Positions 63,267 to 64,000 of a stretch of DNA of 64,000 nt are shown in pieces. Positions within the stretch are counted from its first letter, which is position 1, and the number at the start of each line of letters is the position of its first letter. Source of the DNA: PoT sp049331405 (GTDB taxonomy: Bacteria > Planctomycetota > Planctomycetia > Isosphaerales > Isosphaeraceae); contig NZ_CP186274.1 of assembly GCF_049331405.1 (NCBI RefSeq), forward strand, positions 6,262,001 through 6,326,000. Direction: 5' to 3'. Made by a program: the position numbers and the translations under genes. Below the pieces are notes generated by a model. The model was not told the DNA's origin, searched no databases, and was given only the letters and a program-made list of their open reading frames with translations.

Positions 63267-64000
63267 ATGCCCTCCGAAAGCATTCGTGTTGGCCTTGTGA
63301 TGGCGCATACCCTGGCCTTCTACCGCGAGATCCTGCGCGGGATTAAATCGTTCGCCGAGGAGCGGAGCGACTGGATCCTGACCCCGATCGCCCCCGAGAA
63401 GCGGGCGATCGGCCTGGCGAAGTCGCTACGGTGTGATGGCTACATCGGGCACCTCTTCAACTCGCCGATCGCCGAGGCGGTCCTCGCGCTGGGGAAGCCG
63501 GTGGTCAACGTCTCCGGGGTCCTGCCGGGGTTGCCGATGCCTCGCGTGGTCGTCGACCACGAGGAGGTCGGCCGGATGGCGGCTCGCCACCTGATCGAGC
63601 GCGGGGTGCGGACCTTCGGGTTCGTCGGCTACCCCGAGCACGATTTCTCGCTCGGCCGCGAGCGCGGCCTGATCGAGATCGCGGAGGCTGCCGGGTTCAC
63701 GGTCTCGGTCTTCCACGATGATGTCCATCGCATTCAGGATCCGACGGGGATGTGGTTCTGGAACCGCCCCCTGCTGCAATGGCTGACCTCCTTGACGAAG
63801 CCGGTCGGCCTCCTGACCAGCCACGACACGCAAGGCGCCCAGGTCTCGGAATACTGCCGACAACTCGGCTTCTCCGTCCCCGACGACGTGGCGATCGTCG
63901 GGGTCGACAACGACGACCTGCTCTGCGAGATGAGCCGGCCCTCCCTCTCCAGCGTCGCCCTCCCCGCCCAGCGGATCGGCTACGAGGCCGCGACATTGCT
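63267..64000 (+). CDS. XylR/LacI-type transcriptional regulator (partial, cut by window end)
   Basis: The frame opens at ATG 63267 (MPSESIRVGLVMAHT) and is still open at the last base, giving 244 codons. The visible part is a periplasmic-binding-protein-like sensor domain: FYREILRGIKSFAEE, PRVVVDHEEVGRMAARHLIERG, and VAIVGVDNDDLLCEMSRPSLSSV are typical. There is no N-terminal LacI helix-turn-helix; this fits the XylR family, which has an AraC-type DNA-binding domain at the C-terminus, here outside the window. It is divergent from the DUF1553 gene and may respond to a sugar and regulate it. Confidence 0.85.
   Translation, partial: MPSESIRVGLVMAHTLAFYREILRGIKSFAEERSDWILTPIAPEKRAIGLAKSLRCDGYIGHLFNSPIAEAVLALGKPVVNVSGVLPGLPMPRVVVDHEEVGRMAARHLIERGVRTFGFVGYPEHDFSLGRERGLIEIAEAAGFTVSVFHDDVHRIQDPTGMWFWNRPLLQWLTSLTKPVGLLTSHDTQGAQVSEYCRQLGFSVPDDVAIVGVDNDDLLCEMSRPSLSSVALPAQRIGYEAATL

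Overview
The window is GC-rich throughout and reads as a chromosomal segment of a planctomycete, most likely of the Isosphaeraceae (Singulisphaera/Paludisphaera/Tautonia type). The evidence is the gene content: a PSCyt-DUF1549/DUF1553 protein followed by a DUF1501 protein, a DUF1559 pseudopilin-like protein, an ECF sigma factor fused to membrane and extracytoplasmic domains, Ser/Thr kinases with WD40 repeats or a membrane anchor, a sulfatase and many Lys/Pro-rich secreted proteins. The species is inferred, not shown. No CRISPR array, intact insertion sequence, prophage or rRNA was seen. One tRNA (Lys, CTT) is present.

Layout. 1-7.3 kb: TerY-like vWA protein, YfeH-like symporter, FAD-dependent dehydrogenase, then an FHA/GAF/PP2C phosphatase next to a membrane Ser/Thr kinase. 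8-16 kb: WD40 kinase, Gly/Met-rich secreted protein, Lrp regulator overlapping an EamA exporter, acyltransferase-3 protein, parallel beta-helix protein. 16.2-19.8 kb: a patchwork region with a Cas4-like nuclease split into two overlapping membrane-anchored halves, a GNAT gene between two diverged direct repeats, two tandem SDR genes and a divergent ArsR regulator with a candidate operator. 19.8-31.4 kb: small membrane protein, beta-propeller protein, a zinc-ribbon protein with a duplicated domain, a two-gene RND efflux system, a GH10-like protein without the usual acid/base motif, a 2-hydroxyacid dehydrogenase and a RidA protein. 31.9-41.4 kb: PepSY membrane protein, lipoprotein, DUF1559 protein, a 1234-residue ECF sigma/carboxypeptidase-regulatory/thioredoxin fusion, DUF418 protein, esterase and two tiny overlapping ORFs upstream of it. 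41.6-49 kb: agmatine-to-putrescine pair aguB-aguA, secreted protein, pseudouridine synthase with a long basic tail, PyrK-like protein, UVR-motif protein. 49.2-51 kb: tRNA-Lys and a gene-poor, partly AT-rich stretch. 51-64 kb: sulfatase, lipoprotein, dihydroorotase PyrC, bacteriophytochrome with GGDEF and EAL, DUF1501 and DUF1553 genes, and a divergent XylR/LacI-type regulator cut by the window end.

Functional links supported by gene order: aguB and aguA overlap by ATGA and together convert agmatine to putrescine; the adaptor and RND pump form one export unit (no outer-membrane channel gene nearby); the kinase and phosphatase at 3.8-7.3 kb are consecutive and may act on one pathway; the DUF1553-DUF1501 pair ends in a strong terminator; the tiny ORFs, esterase and possibly the DUF418 gene form a run on one strand. 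Pyrimidine genes (pyrK-like and pyrC) are present but scattered. The most unusual items are the split Cas4-like nuclease with its duplicated junction, the sigma-thioredoxin fusion, the duplicated L7/L12-like domain protein and the GH10-like protein.
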